Below, in pieces: positions 6,970-16,312 of a DNA stretch of 64,000 nt (positions within the stretch are counted from its first letter, which is position 1; each line of letters begins with the position of its first letter). The notes beneath the pieces were generated by a model, which saw only the letters and a program-made list of their open reading frames with translations, was not told the origin of the DNA and did not search any database. The position numbers and the translations under genes were made by a program. Source of the stretch: DATEGZ01 sp035519535 (lineage in GTDB: Bacteria; Acidobacteriota; Vicinamibacteria; Vicinamibacterales; SCN-69-37); assembly GCA_035519535.1 (NCBI GenBank), contig DATIWF010000062.1, forward strand, positions 1 to 64,000, written 5' to 3'.

Positions 6970-8603
6970 TCGCGATTCAGAACCTGACGAAGCAGTACGG
7001 CAAACAGCTCCTCTTCGTGGACGCGTCGTTTCAGCTCAACCCCGGCGAGAAAGTCGGCCTGGTCGGACCAAACGGCTCCGGCAAGACGACGCTCCTCCGC
7101 ATCATCGCCGGCGAGGAGACGCCCGACGACGGGGAGGTGTCGCTGCCGCGCCGGATGACGATCGGCTACTTCCGGCAGGACGTCGAGGAGATGTCCGGGC
7201 GCAGCGTCATCGACGAAGCGATCGCCGGCAGCGGCCGCCTGGGCGCGCTCCATCACGAGCTGGAGGCACTGCAGCACGCGATGTCCGATCCGGCCAGCGC
7301 CGGCCGGATGGACGCGATCCTGGCGCGTTTTGGCGAAGTGCAGGAGGAGTACGAGCACTTCGGCGGCTACGGGCTCGAGAGCCAGGCGCGTGAAGTGCTC
7401 GCCGGCCTCGGATTCGATGACGCGTGGATTGACGGCGACGTGGGCGCGCTGTCCGGTGGCTGGAAGATGCGCGTCGCGATGGCGCGGGTGCTGCTCGGCA
7501 AGCCCGACGTCCTGCTGATGGACGAGCCGACCAACCACCTCGATATCGAATCGATTGTCTGGCTCGAGGGATTCCTGAAGAACATGCCGGGCGCGCTGCT
7601 CATGACGTCGCACGACCGCGATTTCATGAACCGCGTCGTCACGCGCGTCGCTGACATCGACGACGGCGAGATCACGAGCTATTCGGGCAATTACGAGTTC
7701 TACGAGCGCGAGCGCGCGCTGCGGGCGGCCAACCGCGAAGCCGCCTTCGCGCGCCAGCAGGCGATGCTGGCCAAGGAGCAGCGCTTCATCGACCGATTCG
7801 CGGCCAACGCTGCCAAGGCCGGCCAGGTCCAGAGCCGCGTGAAGGCGCTCGAGAAAATCGAGAAGATCGAGCTGCCGAAGCGTCGTCCGGTGGTCACGTT
7901 CGACTTCAAGCCGCCGCCCCGCTCGGGCGACGACGTCGTCTCGATCCGCAATCTGCGCAAGGCCTACGGCGCGCGCGTGCTCTACGACGGGTTCGATCTC
8001 TCCGTCCGGCGGGGCGAGCGCTGGTCGGTGATGGGCCGAAATGGCGCCGGCAAGACGACGCTCCTCAAGATGATCGCCGGCGTGCTCGCGCCGGACGCCG
8101 GCGAGGTCGCGCTCGGCGCCAGTCTGAAGCTCGGCTACTTCGCCCAGCAGGCGCTGCAGGTGCTCGACGCCAACCTCACGGTCTGGGAGCAGATGCAGCG
8201 CGACTTTCCGCATGACACCATCGGCGTACTTCGCAATCTGCTGGGCGCCTTTCAATTCTCCGGCGACGAGATCGACAAGCCCGTGCGGGCGCTGTCAGGC
8301 GGGGAGCGCACGCGCCTGGTGCTCGCGCGCCTGCTGTTCGATCCGCCGAACTTCCTCGTACTCGACGAGCCGACGAACCACCTCGACTTGACCACGAAGG
8401 ACATGCTCATCGAGGCCCTCCGCGAGTTCGAGGGCACGATGATCTTCGTCTCGCACGACCGCTCGTTTCTGCGCGGCCTCAGCAATCGTGTTCTCGAGCT
8501 GGGCGGCGAAAGTGGCACCGAGGCGAAGCCGCTCGTGTATCCGGGCTCGTACGTCGAATACGTCGCGCGGACCGGTCACGAAGCGCCCGGCGTGCATTCC
8601 TGA
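6966..8603 (+). CDS. ABC-F family ATPase (YheS/EttA-like)
   Basis: A 545-residue soluble protein with two ATP-binding cassettes and no membrane segment. Cassette 1 has Walker A GPNGSGKTT (residues 34-42), signature LSGGWKM and Walker B LLMDEPTNHLD. Cassette 2 has GRNGAGKTT, LSGGERTR and LVLDEPTNHLD. Between them lies a charged linker (about residues 235-300) containing RFIDRFAANAAKAGQVQSR. That is the P-site-tRNA interaction motif region of ABC-F translation factors, which act on the ribosome and not in transport. The start is coupled to the small upstream frame, and a second ABC-F gene follows one base later. Confidence 0.9.
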   Translation: MIAIQNLTKQYGKQLLFVDASFQLNPGEKVGLVGPNGSGKTTLLRIIAGEETPDDGEVSLPRRMTIGYFRQDVEEMSGRSVIDEAIAGSGRLGALHHELEALQHAMSDPASAGRMDAILARFGEVQEEYEHFGGYGLESQAREVLAGLGFDDAWIDGDVGALSGGWKMRVAMARVLLGKPDVLLMDEPTNHLDIESIVWLEGFLKNMPGALLMTSHDRDFMNRVVTRVADIDDGEITSYSGNYEFYERERALRAANREAAFARQQAMLAKEQRFIDRFAANAAKAGQVQSRVKALEKIEKIELPKRRPVVTFDFKPPPRSGDDVVSIRNLRKAYGARVLYDGFDLSVRRGERWSVMGRNGAGKTTLLKMIAGVLAPDAGEVALGASLKLGYFAQQALQVLDANLTVWEQMQRDFPHDTIGVLRNLLGAFQFSGDEIDKPVRALSGGERTRLVLARLLFDPPNFLVLDEPTNHLDLTTKDMLIEALREFEGTMIFVSHDRSFLRGLSNRVLELGGESGTEAKPLVYPGSYVEYVARTGHEAPGVHS

Positions 8604-8604
8604 G

Positions 8605-10500
8605 ATGCCGCTCATCACGCTCGACCACGTTCGCATGGCGTTCGGGCACCTGCCGCTGCTCGACGACGCGAGCCTGCTGGTCGATGCCGGCGAGCGCGTC
8701 GCGATCATCGGACGGAACGGCACCGGGAAGTCGACGCTGCTGCGCATCCTGTCGGGCGAGCTCGAGCCGGACGCGGGTGCGGTGTGGCGCGCGCCGGCGC
8801 TCGTGACCGCGCGCCTCGGACAGGACGTGGTGCTGGCCACCGGTCAGTCGGTCTTCGACGTCGTCGCCGAGGGCCTGGGCGACCTTGGCGAGCTCGTCGC
8901 CGCGTACCACCATGCGGCGGTGGCCGTCGCCGAGCGTGGCGAGCCGTCGCGACTCGCCGAGCTTGGCCGTCTTCAACACGACCTCGAGGAGCGCGACGGC
9001 TGGCGGCTCGAGCAACGCGTCGAGCTGGTGGTCTCGAGGCTCAATCTGCCCGCCGACGCGATCGTCAACACGCTGTCCGGCGGCTGGCGGCGACGCGTGC
9101 TCCTCGCGCGCGCGCTCGTGTCGGAGCCGTCGCTTCTGCTGCTCGACGAGCCGACGAACCACCTGGACATCGAGGCCATCGAGTGGCTGGAAACCTATCT
9201 TGCGGCGAGCCGCTGCGCCGTCGTCTTCGTCACGCACGACCGGACGTTTCTTCAGCGCCTCGCCACGCGCATCGTCGAGCTGGATCGAGGGCGCCTCACG
9301 TCCTGGCCGGGCGACTATGCGGCCTTTCTCGAGAAGAAGGAGGCGTGGCTCGCGAACGAAGCGCTGGCCGAGGCGCGGTTCGACAAGAAGCTCGCCCAGG
9401 AAGAGGTGTGGCTGCGCCGCGGCGTCAAGGCCCGGCGCACGCGCGATGAGGGTCGCGTGCGCGCGCTCATGAGGATGCGCGACGAGCGCGCCGCGCGCCG
9501 GACCCGGGTGGGCACCGTGCGGCTGTCGTTCGAGGCGGCCGACCGATCCGGCAAGGTCGTGTTCGAGGTCGATCACATCAGCAAGACGTACGGCGGCACG
9601 GTCGTCGTGCGTGAGTTCTCCGCGCGGATCATGCGCGGGGACCGGATCGGGCTCATCGGTCCGAACGGCGCGGGCAAGACGACGCTGCTCCGGATGCTGG
9701 TGGGCGAGGTGGCCCCGGACGCGGGCGAGGTGCGCCGCGGCGCCGGCGTCGAAATCGCGTATTTCGACCAGCAGCGCGAGCAGCTCGATCCCGAGCGCAC
9801 CGTCGTCGACACCGTTGGCGGCGGGAATGACACCGTGACGGTCGGCGGCGTCACGCGTCACGTCCACGGGTACCTTGAAGACTTTCTCTTTCCGCCCGAG
9901 CGCGCGCGGTCTCCGGTCAAGGCGCTCTCCGGCGGCGAGCGCAATCGATTGCTGCTCGCGCGCTTGCTGACGCGGCCGGCCAACGTCATCGTGCTCGACG
10001 AGCCGACGAACGACCTCGACCTCGAGACGCTCGAAGTCGTCGAGGCGCAGCTCGCCGAGTTTCCCGGGACGATCCTGCTCGTGAGCCACGACCGGACGTT
10101 TCTCGACCACGTCGTGACGAGCACGTTCGCGTTTGAAGGTGGCGGTCGCGTCGTCGAGTATGTCGGCGGCTATGAAGACTGGGTGCGCCAGCGTCCGGCG
10201 ATCGTCCCGGCGGGGGAGCCGGCGCTTGTCCGCGCGGATGCGCCAAGTGCGCGCAATCGGCCGCCGGCCTCGATTCGCAAGCTTTCGTACAACGAGCGCC
10301 GCGAGTTCGAGGCGCTGCCCGACCGAATCAGCGGCCTGGAGGCCGAGGACGCGCGCCTGCGGGCGGCCGTCGCGCATCCGGAGTTCTACCGGGAGGCCGC
10401 CTCAGCGATCGAACAGACGCTGGCGCGTCTCGAGGCGCTTCGCGCCGAGCTCGATGCGGCGTATGCCCGGTGGGACGAGCTCGATTCGCGCGCCCGCTGA
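8605..10500 (+). CDS. uup: ABC-F ATPase, Uup-like with C-terminal coiled coil
   Basis: A 631-residue protein with two cassettes: Walker A GRNGTGKST (36-44) and GPNGAGKTT, and Walker B LLLDEPTNHLD and IVLDEPTNDLD. A charged linker lies between them. The last 75 or so residues (RKLSYNERREFEALPDRISG onward) form a helical hairpin like the DNA/ribosome-binding C-terminal domain of Uup. Uup is implicated in ribosome function and in limiting transposon excision. The start at 8605 directly follows the previous stop, so the two genes form an operon. A longer frame opening at 8488 was rejected because it overlaps the preceding gene. Confidence 0.88.
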   Translation: MPLITLDHVRMAFGHLPLLDDASLLVDAGERVAIIGRNGTGKSTLLRILSGELEPDAGAVWRAPALVTARLGQDVVLATGQSVFDVVAEGLGDLGELVAAYHHAAVAVAERGEPSRLAELGRLQHDLEERDGWRLEQRVELVVSRLNLPADAIVNTLSGGWRRRVLLARALVSEPSLLLLDEPTNHLDIEAIEWLETYLAASRCAVVFVTHDRTFLQRLATRIVELDRGRLTSWPGDYAAFLEKKEAWLANEALAEARFDKKLAQEEVWLRRGVKARRTRDEGRVRALMRMRDERAARRTRVGTVRLSFEAADRSGKVVFEVDHISKTYGGTVVVREFSARIMRGDRIGLIGPNGAGKTTLLRMLVGEVAPDAGEVRRGAGVEIAYFDQQREQLDPERTVVDTVGGGNDTVTVGGVTRHVHGYLEDFLFPPERARSPVKALSGGERNRLLLARLLTRPANVIVLDEPTNDLDLETLEVVEAQLAEFPGTILLVSHDRTFLDHVVTSTFAFEGGGRVVEYVGGYEDWVRQRPAIVPAGEPALVRADAPSARNRPPASIRKLSYNERREFEALPDRISGLEAEDARLRAAVAHPEFYREAASAIEQTLARLEALRAELDAAYARWDELDSRAR

Positions 10501-10617
10501 CCCAGCTCGCGATCTCGCGCGCGACGACGCTCTCGGACATCGTGCTGCTCAACGGCGTGCGGTGACGCGCCGGTAGACTGTCCCACAACGTCTGGAACAG
10601 CTGTAGAGCCCGGCGAT

Positions 10618-10950
10618 TCAGTCTCCCCGCAACATGATGAGCAGCATGCGGGCGGCCTCGGACGCGTCGACCGCGTGCGGAACGTTTGCAGGCATCCTCA
10701 CGATCGATCCGGGCACCGCGCGGACGGTTCTGCCGCCTATGGTCAAGGTAAGGGTGCCGTCGAGGACCATCACGAACGCCTCGAACGGCGACGTGTGCTC
10801 GGTGAGTCCCTGGCCCGCGTCGAACGCGAAAAGCGTCAGATTACCGCCGCTGGTCTTCGCCAGCACTCGGCTCGAGATGCCCTGCGCGGTCAGCGCGACA
10901 AGCGACTCGAGCGTCAGGACCTCCCCCGACGGAATCATCTGAGAGGACAT
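10618..10950 (-). CDS. Cupin-domain protein
   Basis: A 110-residue single cupin starting MSSQMIPSGEVLTLESL. Motif 1 (TEHTSPFEAFVMVLDG) and motif 2 (VPGSIVRMPANVPHAV) give the small beta-barrel. Metal-ligand histidines are sparse: one in motif 1 and one in motif 2. It resembles cytoplasmic sensor or quercetinase-like cupins of unknown substrate. The ATG at 10950 was preferred over the longer upstream frame, which would overlap the divergent gene at 11011. The two genes share a roughly 60-bp promoter region. Confidence 0.85.
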   Translation of the reverse strand: MSSQMIPSGEVLTLESLVALTAQGISSRVLAKTSGGNLTLFAFDAGQGLTEHTSPFEAFVMVLDGTLTLTIGGRTVRAVPGSIVRMPANVPHAVDASEAARMLLIMLRGD

Positions 10951-11010
10951 ACTGACCAGATTATGGTGGATTCGTGGGGGCGACGGGCGCAGGAGGAGTA
11001 TCGTGGAAGG

Positions 11011-11262
11011 ATGCCTGACACTCCCTCGCTGCCAAATGACCCCATCTATTCGGCGGGCGACATTCTCGTGGAGGAGGCCGAAGGCGGCAGCTACCAGGTC
11101 TCCCGCGTGTCGGCCAACGGCCGCTCCAGCCATGTGCTGAGCGTTCAGCGGAACCAGGCGGCCGCCCTCATCCTGGCCGGCCGCGCGACGAGCGGCTTCC
11201 AGCGCGTCTTTCTGAGGGTAGAGCCCGGCTCGGCGGAATATCGTCTCATTGGGACGCCCTGA
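11011..11262 (+). CDS. Orphan 83-residue protein
   Basis: It starts MPDTPSLPNDPIYSAGDIL after an AGGAGG-type site. It is a compact alpha/beta sequence with a hydrophobic AAALILAGRA helix and a basic C-terminal strand, and shows no motif I recognise. A truncated copy sits at 6811 just before the ABC-F pair, so the two copies bracket those genes. The next gene starts two bases after its stop, suggesting co-transcription with the exported protein. Confidence 0.65.
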   Translation: MPDTPSLPNDPIYSAGDILVEEAEGGSYQVSRVSANGRSSHVLSVQRNQAAALILAGRATSGFQRVFLRVEPGSAEYRLIGTP

Positions 11263-11264
11263 TC

Positions 11265-12335
11265 GTGCGCCTCCAGTGGCTGGCCGGCGCGCTCGTCGCG
11301 GTCATCGCCGTCGCGCCCGTCGAGCCGTCGCAGGCGCCGGACGCCAAGGTCCAGACGTGGCTGCGCGACACGAAAGGCTTCAGCGATAGCGACGTCCGCC
11401 TCGTCACCGAGGGCCACGCCGTTGCGCGTCAACTCACGCTCGCCGGCCCGGAGGAGGTCTCCATCTTCGGCGCCGTGCGCATCGACGCGCCGCCCGCCGC
11501 GTTCATCAGTCAGCTTCGCGACATCCAGGCCTACGAGCATCGCCTCGGGGTGTTGCAGGTCGGGAAGTTCCACGATCCCCCGCGACTCGAGGACCTCGAC
11601 GGCCTCGCGCTCGATCGCGAGGACCTGCAGGCGCTCGAGCATTGCCGTCCGACGGATTGCGACCTGCAGCTCCCGGCCGGGATGATGCGCCGGTTCGCGT
11701 CCGAGGTGCCCTGGGGCGCGCCGGACGCGTTCGTGCAGGCGAATCGATTGTTCCGCGAGATGCTGTTCGACCGGTTCCAGCGGTACCGGACCGGCGGGCT
11801 CGCGGCGCTCGAGCCCTACGACGACGGGCCGACGCCGGTGCCGGCTGCCGAGGAGTTCCGGCGGCTGCAGGTGACGAAGGACCTGCTGCCGGCTCTGCCG
11901 CACCTCGCCGCGTACGTCACGAGCTTTCCGGCGCCGACGCCGCCCGGCCTCGAGGATTTCTACTACTGGAACATGGGCGAGTTCGGCATGAAGCCGACGA
12001 CGCGCCTCAATCACGTGTCACTGTATCGGGTCGCCCCGGCCGGCGCCCGGCCGGACGGCATTCGCTTCGCGATCGCGACGACGCAGATCTACTCGACGCA
12101 CTACTTCAGCACGACCTTCGAGCTGCGGACCGTGGTGGACGACGCGGCGAACCCCGGTCAGGGCTTCTATCTGTTCTACGCCAGCCGATCGCGGGTGAAT
12201 GGTCTGACCGGTTTCATCGGCACGCTGATCCGGCCGATCGTCAGGAGCCGCGCGCGGTCGGGCATGGAGCGCTATCTGTCGATCACCAAGAGCGCCGTCG
12301 AGGCCGAAACGCGGAAGCAGGGTTCGTCCGAGTGA
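11265..12335 (+). CDS. Exported hypothetical protein
   Basis: A 356-residue protein initiated by GTG immediately after the upstream stop. The signal peptide spans residues 1 to about 22 (LQWLAGALVAVIAVAPV). The mature part is mixed alpha/beta. It contains FGAVRIDAPPAAFISQLRDI and later YSTHYFSTTFELRTVVDD, together recalling periplasmic START/SRPBCC-like folds seen in Acidobacteriota, but this is not demonstrated. Its 3' end overlaps the convergent YceI gene by 53 bp. Function unknown. Confidence 0.7.
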   Translation: MRLQWLAGALVAVIAVAPVEPSQAPDAKVQTWLRDTKGFSDSDVRLVTEGHAVARQLTLAGPEEVSIFGAVRIDAPPAAFISQLRDIQAYEHRLGVLQVGKFHDPPRLEDLDGLALDREDLQALEHCRPTDCDLQLPAGMMRRFASEVPWGAPDAFVQANRLFREMLFDRFQRYRTGGLAALEPYDDGPTPVPAAEEFRRLQVTKDLLPALPHLAAYVTSFPAPTPPGLEDFYYWNMGEFGMKPTTRLNHVSLYRVAPAGARPDGIRFAIATTQIYSTHYFSTTFELRTVVDDAANPGQGFYLFYASRSRVNGLTGFIGTLIRPIVRSRARSGMERYLSITKSAVEAETRKQGSSE

Positions 12336-12933
12336 CGACGTCGAAGTCGATCGACACCTCGTCCTTGACCTTGACGGTCCCGCCAGCAACCGAGATGGGC
12401 GTGATTCCAAAGTCCGTCTGCCGCAGTGACGCCGATCCGATGTAGTGCCCGTGGTCGCGCACGACCTTCACGGTGACAGGGCGCGTCTGACCGTGCAACG
12501 TGAGCTGGCCGTGCACGGCCCAACCATCCTGAGTCGCCTCGACCGTCGTCGATTCGAACCGGATCTCCGGAAACCGCGTGACATCGAGCACGTCCGGTCC
12601 AAGCATCCGGGATTGGACTTGATCGCGATCCCGCGGTGACAGGCCCGGGTCGAGGACCTGCATCTGCGGTGCCTCCACGACGATCTCGACTCCCGCATTC
12701 CCGCCGTCGTCCACGAATCCGGCGCTGATGGAAGCTCGAATCTCGTGGTTGTCTGCGAACGCACGGAACAACCCGGTCTTGAACACGCGCACGGTCAACG
12801 TCGACCGGTCGGTGTCGATCGCTTGATGCCCCGTCGCGGCAGGCCGGGCGGCGGTGAACGCGAACAGGACCCCGGTCATCAGCAGGAATTGACGAATGAC
12901 GCGTGCGCGACCCTGGTTGAGACTGGGGTTCAT
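12283..12933 (-). CDS. YceI-family exported protein
   Basis: A 216-residue protein starting MNPSLNQGRARVIRQFLLM with a signal peptide to about residue 35. The YceI lipocalin-like barrel follows: IDTDRSTLTVRVFKTG near the start, then FPEIRFESTTVEA, LTLHGQTRPVTV and LRQTDFGITPISV. YceI proteins bind isoprenoid-like lipids in the periplasm. The start at 12933 places the signal sequence correctly; a longer frame to 13221 has no coding logic. The last 20 or so residues are a basic tail that overlaps the convergent neighbour. A second YceI gene lies at 63094. Confidence 0.88.
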   Translation of the reverse strand: MNPSLNQGRARVIRQFLLMTGVLFAFTAARPAATGHQAIDTDRSTLTVRVFKTGLFRAFADNHEIRASISAGFVDDGGNAGVEIVVEAPQMQVLDPGLSPRDRDQVQSRMLGPDVLDVTRFPEIRFESTTVEATQDGWAVHGQLTLHGQTRPVTVKVVRDHGHYIGSASLRQTDFGITPISVAGGTVKVKDEVSIDFDVVTRTNPASAFRPRRRSW

Positions 12934-13150
12934 CACCAGACCGGACCTCTGGCGACTGTCTGTGCAAGATATAGTCCACTCGACAAAGTGCGATGACGGC
13001 AGGGGCACGCAATCGGTCAGGCTTACGAAGGGCTGGAGTCCCTTTCGTATCCGGTAAGTGTGACGAGCCCCGGGACTGCGGGGCGAGTTCGCGAGCGTGT
13101 CCGCGCCCGCGCGGCGAGGCCCCAGCCCGGACCCAGGCGATGTGCCCGGG

Positions 13151-13163
13151 TAGAATCCGGGCG
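13151..13163 (+). promoter_or_regulatory. -10 box of a leaderless GT39-like operon
   Basis: TAGAAT at 13151-13156 ends 6 nt before the GTG start and there is no Shine-Dalgarno sequence, so transcription would begin at or next to the start codon. The preceding 12934-13150 holds no gene I can support. Confidence 0.5.
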
Positions 13164-14722
13164 TGACCGCACGTCGCCTTCCGGTGCGCACGCTCATCGT
13201 TTTGGCCGGCGCCGTCTGCATCGTGGCGATCGGGTGGCAGATCCGCCACGCCCCCGAGACCTATCCCTACGGCGACTACGCGACGACGTCCATCTACACG
13301 CTGCGGGCGGCCAAAGGCGAGCTCGGGACCGGCGCGTACTCGCGCTTCCACTGGAACCATCCCGGGCCGCTCCTCTACGAGATCCTCGCGCCGCTCTACG
13401 CACTCTCCGGCCGCCGCGAGGTGAGCCTCAAGTGGACGATGCTGATCGTGAACGTCGGCGTCCTCGCCGCGTTGCTGACGTACCTGAGCCGCCGGTCCCG
13501 ATGGCTCGCTGCGACGACCGCGCTGGCGCTGCTGCCCATGATCTGGTTCGAGCAGCGTCTCCTGTTCTGGGCGTGGAATCCGGCCGCGCCGCTCCTCCCG
13601 CTGGCGCTCGGGATCGCGCTTGCGGCGGGGGTGTGCGCCGGCGACATCGCGGTGCTGCCGTGGCTCTGCGTCGTCGTGTCGTTTCTTGCGCAGACGCACG
13701 TTGCGCTGGTGCCGATCTCGCTGCTGCTGACGGCCGCGGCCCTCGGCGCCGTGCTGTGGCGCGTGCGATCGCCTGGTCCTGACGAGCGCCGCGCCGCCTG
13801 GCGCGCGCTCGCGGTCAGCGCGGCGGTCGCGATCGCGCTGTGGACGGTCCCCGTCGTGCACGACCTCCGCGCGGCGTCCAGCAACCTCGCGGCCCTCGCA
13901 CGATTCTTCGCGGCCAGCCGCACGTCCCACCCGTGGTCCCAGGTCACGGACATCTTCGCCAACGAGCTCGTCGCGGCCTTCAATCCCTCGCGCGAACTGA
14001 TCACCGGCGACCTGCCGGCCTCGGCGTCGAGCGGCGTGCGCGCGTGGGCGACGATCCAGCTGCTCCTGCTCGGGGTGACCGCCGTGTCGAGCTACCGGCG
14101 TGGCCGCAGGTTCGAGACGGCGTTCTGCACGCTGTGCCTCCTCGCGTCGTTCCTTGGTCTCGTCGCGATTCGGTCGATTGTCGGCGACATCTCGGACTAT
14201 TTGATCATCTGGATCGGCGTCATCGGCGCGCTCAACGTCGCAGCGCTCGCGTCGTCCCTGGACCTGCTGTGGCCACTGCGGCCGCTCACGTCGCGGCCCG
14301 GCGACCGGCCGTGGCGCCTGTCGATTGCGATCGGCATCGCGGCCATCGCGCTCCTTGGCGCGATCCGGCTCGATGAGAAGCAGCGCGCGGATTCCGGCGA
14401 CCATACGCTGCTGCACATCGCGAGCGACCTCACGCGATACTGCGACGCACACCACTACGTCCGCCCGCTGTTCACGTTCGACTGGAAGGTCTGGCACGCG
14501 GCTGCCGGCGTCGTGCTGCAGCTGTACAAGACGGATCGTCCGGTCTCGGTGGGCGACGACGTGCGCTTCATGTTCGGGGAGCCGTTTGCGCGCACGGGCC
14601 GGGAGCCGGCCGAGCTCTATCTCATGTCCACGGCTGACGAGGCCATGCCGGACGGCGTGACGCGCTTCACGTGGATCACGACCACCGGCGAATACCGCCT
14701 CGTTCAGGTGTTCCGGAACTAG
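13163..14722 (+). CDS. Polytopic membrane protein, GT39/PMT-like
   Basis: A 519-residue protein with about ten predicted membrane helices. Helix 1 is at about residues 8-25, followed by a periplasmic loop containing PYGDYATTS and FHWNHPGPLLYEI. An acidic first loop and a multi-helix core fit GT-C glycosyltransferases that use polyprenyl-phosphate sugars, though the exact Asp-Glu motif is not canonical. The C-terminal 120 or so residues form a soluble periplasmic domain. It begins a three-gene operon with 6-nt gaps. Donor and acceptor are unknown. Confidence 0.7.
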   Translation: MTARRLPVRTLIVLAGAVCIVAIGWQIRHAPETYPYGDYATTSIYTLRAAKGELGTGAYSRFHWNHPGPLLYEILAPLYALSGRREVSLKWTMLIVNVGVLAALLTYLSRRSRWLAATTALALLPMIWFEQRLLFWAWNPAAPLLPLALGIALAAGVCAGDIAVLPWLCVVVSFLAQTHVALVPISLLLTAAALGAVLWRVRSPGPDERRAAWRALAVSAAVAIALWTVPVVHDLRAASSNLAALARFFAASRTSHPWSQVTDIFANELVAAFNPSRELITGDLPASASSGVRAWATIQLLLLGVTAVSSYRRGRRFETAFCTLCLLASFLGLVAIRSIVGDISDYLIIWIGVIGALNVAALASSLDLLWPLRPLTSRPGDRPWRLSIAIGIAAIALLGAIRLDEKQRADSGDHTLLHIASDLTRYCDAHHYVRPLFTFDWKVWHAAAGVVLQLYKTDRPVSVGDDVRFMFGEPFARTGREPAELYLMSTADEAMPDGVTRFTWITTTGEYRLVQVFRN

Positions 14723-14728
14723 ACGGCG

Positions 14729-16306
14729 ATGACCCGCCCGCAGCGCGCCGCGCTCATCGGCATCGTTCTCGTCGGACTGACGCTGCGCGTCGCGTATTTC
14801 GTTCATGCGGTCCGCATGCCCGGGTTCGTCTGGGAGGATCCCGACGGCTACGCCGCGCATGCGCTCACGCTGACGCCGCATGGCTGGCACTGGACGTTTC
14901 AGGCCGTGTCCTTTCGTATCAACGGACAGCAGCACGCGCTGCCGCCGATGTATCCGGTGTTTCTGTCGCTCTTCGCGCTGTTTCCCGGGTTTCCGATGAC
15001 GGCCCAGATCGCTCAGGTCGGGCTCGCCGTGCTGACGATCGCCCTCGTGTTTGCGCTCGGCCGACGGATCCACTCCGTCCGTGCGGGCCTGGTCGCCGCA
15101 GCCGCCTACGCCCTCTGGGTGCCCAACATCAACAACGTGTGGTCCACGTCGCAGGAGACGCTGTACGTGCCGCTGATCCTGACGGCGTTTCTGCTGCTGT
15201 TCCGCGCCATCGAGGGCGACGCCGGCTGGGTTGGATTCGCGGTCGCGGGGCTGGCGTTCGGCGTGTCGGCCTTGACCCGATCGATGCCGCTGTTTTTCGC
15301 GCTGCCCGCGGCCGCCGCGCACGTCGGGCTGGCGCGCGATCGCGCGCGCGCCGCGCTGCAAGCCTCGGCGTTCCTCGCCGGATTCGTGCTGCTCACCGTG
15401 CCCTACTCGACGGCGCTGTCGCGCTATTTCGGGCAAGTCACGGTCATCGACACGCATGGGAGCATCCACCTCGAGGCCGAGACCGAACCCGGCTCGATCG
15501 CGCCGGGCCTGAGCGAGACGGCCTCAGGGCTGTGGCGCGCCGCGACCGCGCACCCGATCGACTTCGCCGTCGAGTCGCTCGGACGTGCGCAGTCGCTATT
15601 TCACGTCAACGGCGGACGCATCCTGCAGATCTACGTCGTCGCCGCGACGCGCCTGCGCGCGGTCGTGTGGAAGGTGGTCGTCCTCGCCGGCTCGGACCTG
15701 CTGCTCATCGTCGCCTCGATCCTCGCGGCGATCGGCGCGGCGCTGTGCCGGCGCCCGCCGCTCGCGGCGCTGCTCGTGATCTGGATCGTGGTCAACATCG
15801 GCATCGCGAGCGCCGGCGGATTCGGCGGCGCGCGGCTCCGCGCGCCGTTCGAGCCGATGCTGATCGTGTTCGCGGCGATCTGTGCCGCCGGCGAGTGGGG
15901 CCGGCCGCGTGCGTGGGTCCTGGGTCTGGCCGTTGCCGCGAGCGGGGCCGCGGCGCTGGCCGTGCTGCCGCAGGTCCCCGCCAGCCTGCGTGCCTGGCCG
16001 GACTACGGCGTGCGATGGCCTTCGATCTTCGACCGGCACGACGGGGAGATCCTCGGGGAGGCGGGCCTGAACCTGCCCGCCCGTGACGGCGCCGCGGCGC
16101 TCGCCGCGACGACCACGGGCGAGGCACCGGTGGTGGTGCGCGTGATCGTCAGCGGCCTTCCGGCGCGGGAGATCCAACTCGCGCCCCGCCAGTCCACGCC
16201 GATCCGCGTGCCGTGGCCGGCGCTCGGGCTGGCGTTCGTCGAGCTCGTAACGGCCGGCCCGGCGGCGACGGCTCAACCCGTGCACGTGATCGTGGATGGT
16301 CGCTGA
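14729..16306 (+). CDS. GT-C (family 39-like) glycosyltransferase
   Basis: A 525-residue integral membrane protein. After helix 1 the first periplasmic loop contains WEDPDGYAAH, matching the acidic catalytic loop of ArnT/PMT-type enzymes, and later HALPPMYPVFLSLFALFPG. About ten helices follow, then a soluble C-terminal domain from about residue 400. These enzymes move a sugar from a polyprenyl-phosphate carrier to lipid, protein or glycan at the outer face of the inner membrane. It lies between another GT-C-like gene and an outer-membrane barrel gene, suggesting envelope glycan modification. Confidence 0.8.
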   Translation: MTRPQRAALIGIVLVGLTLRVAYFVHAVRMPGFVWEDPDGYAAHALTLTPHGWHWTFQAVSFRINGQQHALPPMYPVFLSLFALFPGFPMTAQIAQVGLAVLTIALVFALGRRIHSVRAGLVAAAAYALWVPNINNVWSTSQETLYVPLILTAFLLLFRAIEGDAGWVGFAVAGLAFGVSALTRSMPLFFALPAAAAHVGLARDRARAALQASAFLAGFVLLTVPYSTALSRYFGQVTVIDTHGSIHLEAETEPGSIAPGLSETASGLWRAATAHPIDFAVESLGRAQSLFHVNGGRILQIYVVAATRLRAVVWKVVVLAGSDLLLIVASILAAIGAALCRRPPLAALLVIWIVVNIGIASAGGFGGARLRAPFEPMLIVFAAICAAGEWGRPRAWVLGLAVAASGAAALAVLPQVPASLRAWPDYGVRWPSIFDRHDGEILGEAGLNLPARDGAAALAATTTGEAPVVVRVIVSGLPAREIQLAPRQSTPIRVPWPALGLAFVELVTAGPAATAQPVHVIVDGR

Positions 16307-16312
16307 GGACGT

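Noticed and set aside
8479..10377. Long minus-strand frame opposite the Uup-like gene
   Set aside because: It is antisense to an intact ABC-F ATPase, and its composition is dominated by Arg, Asp and His codon shadows.
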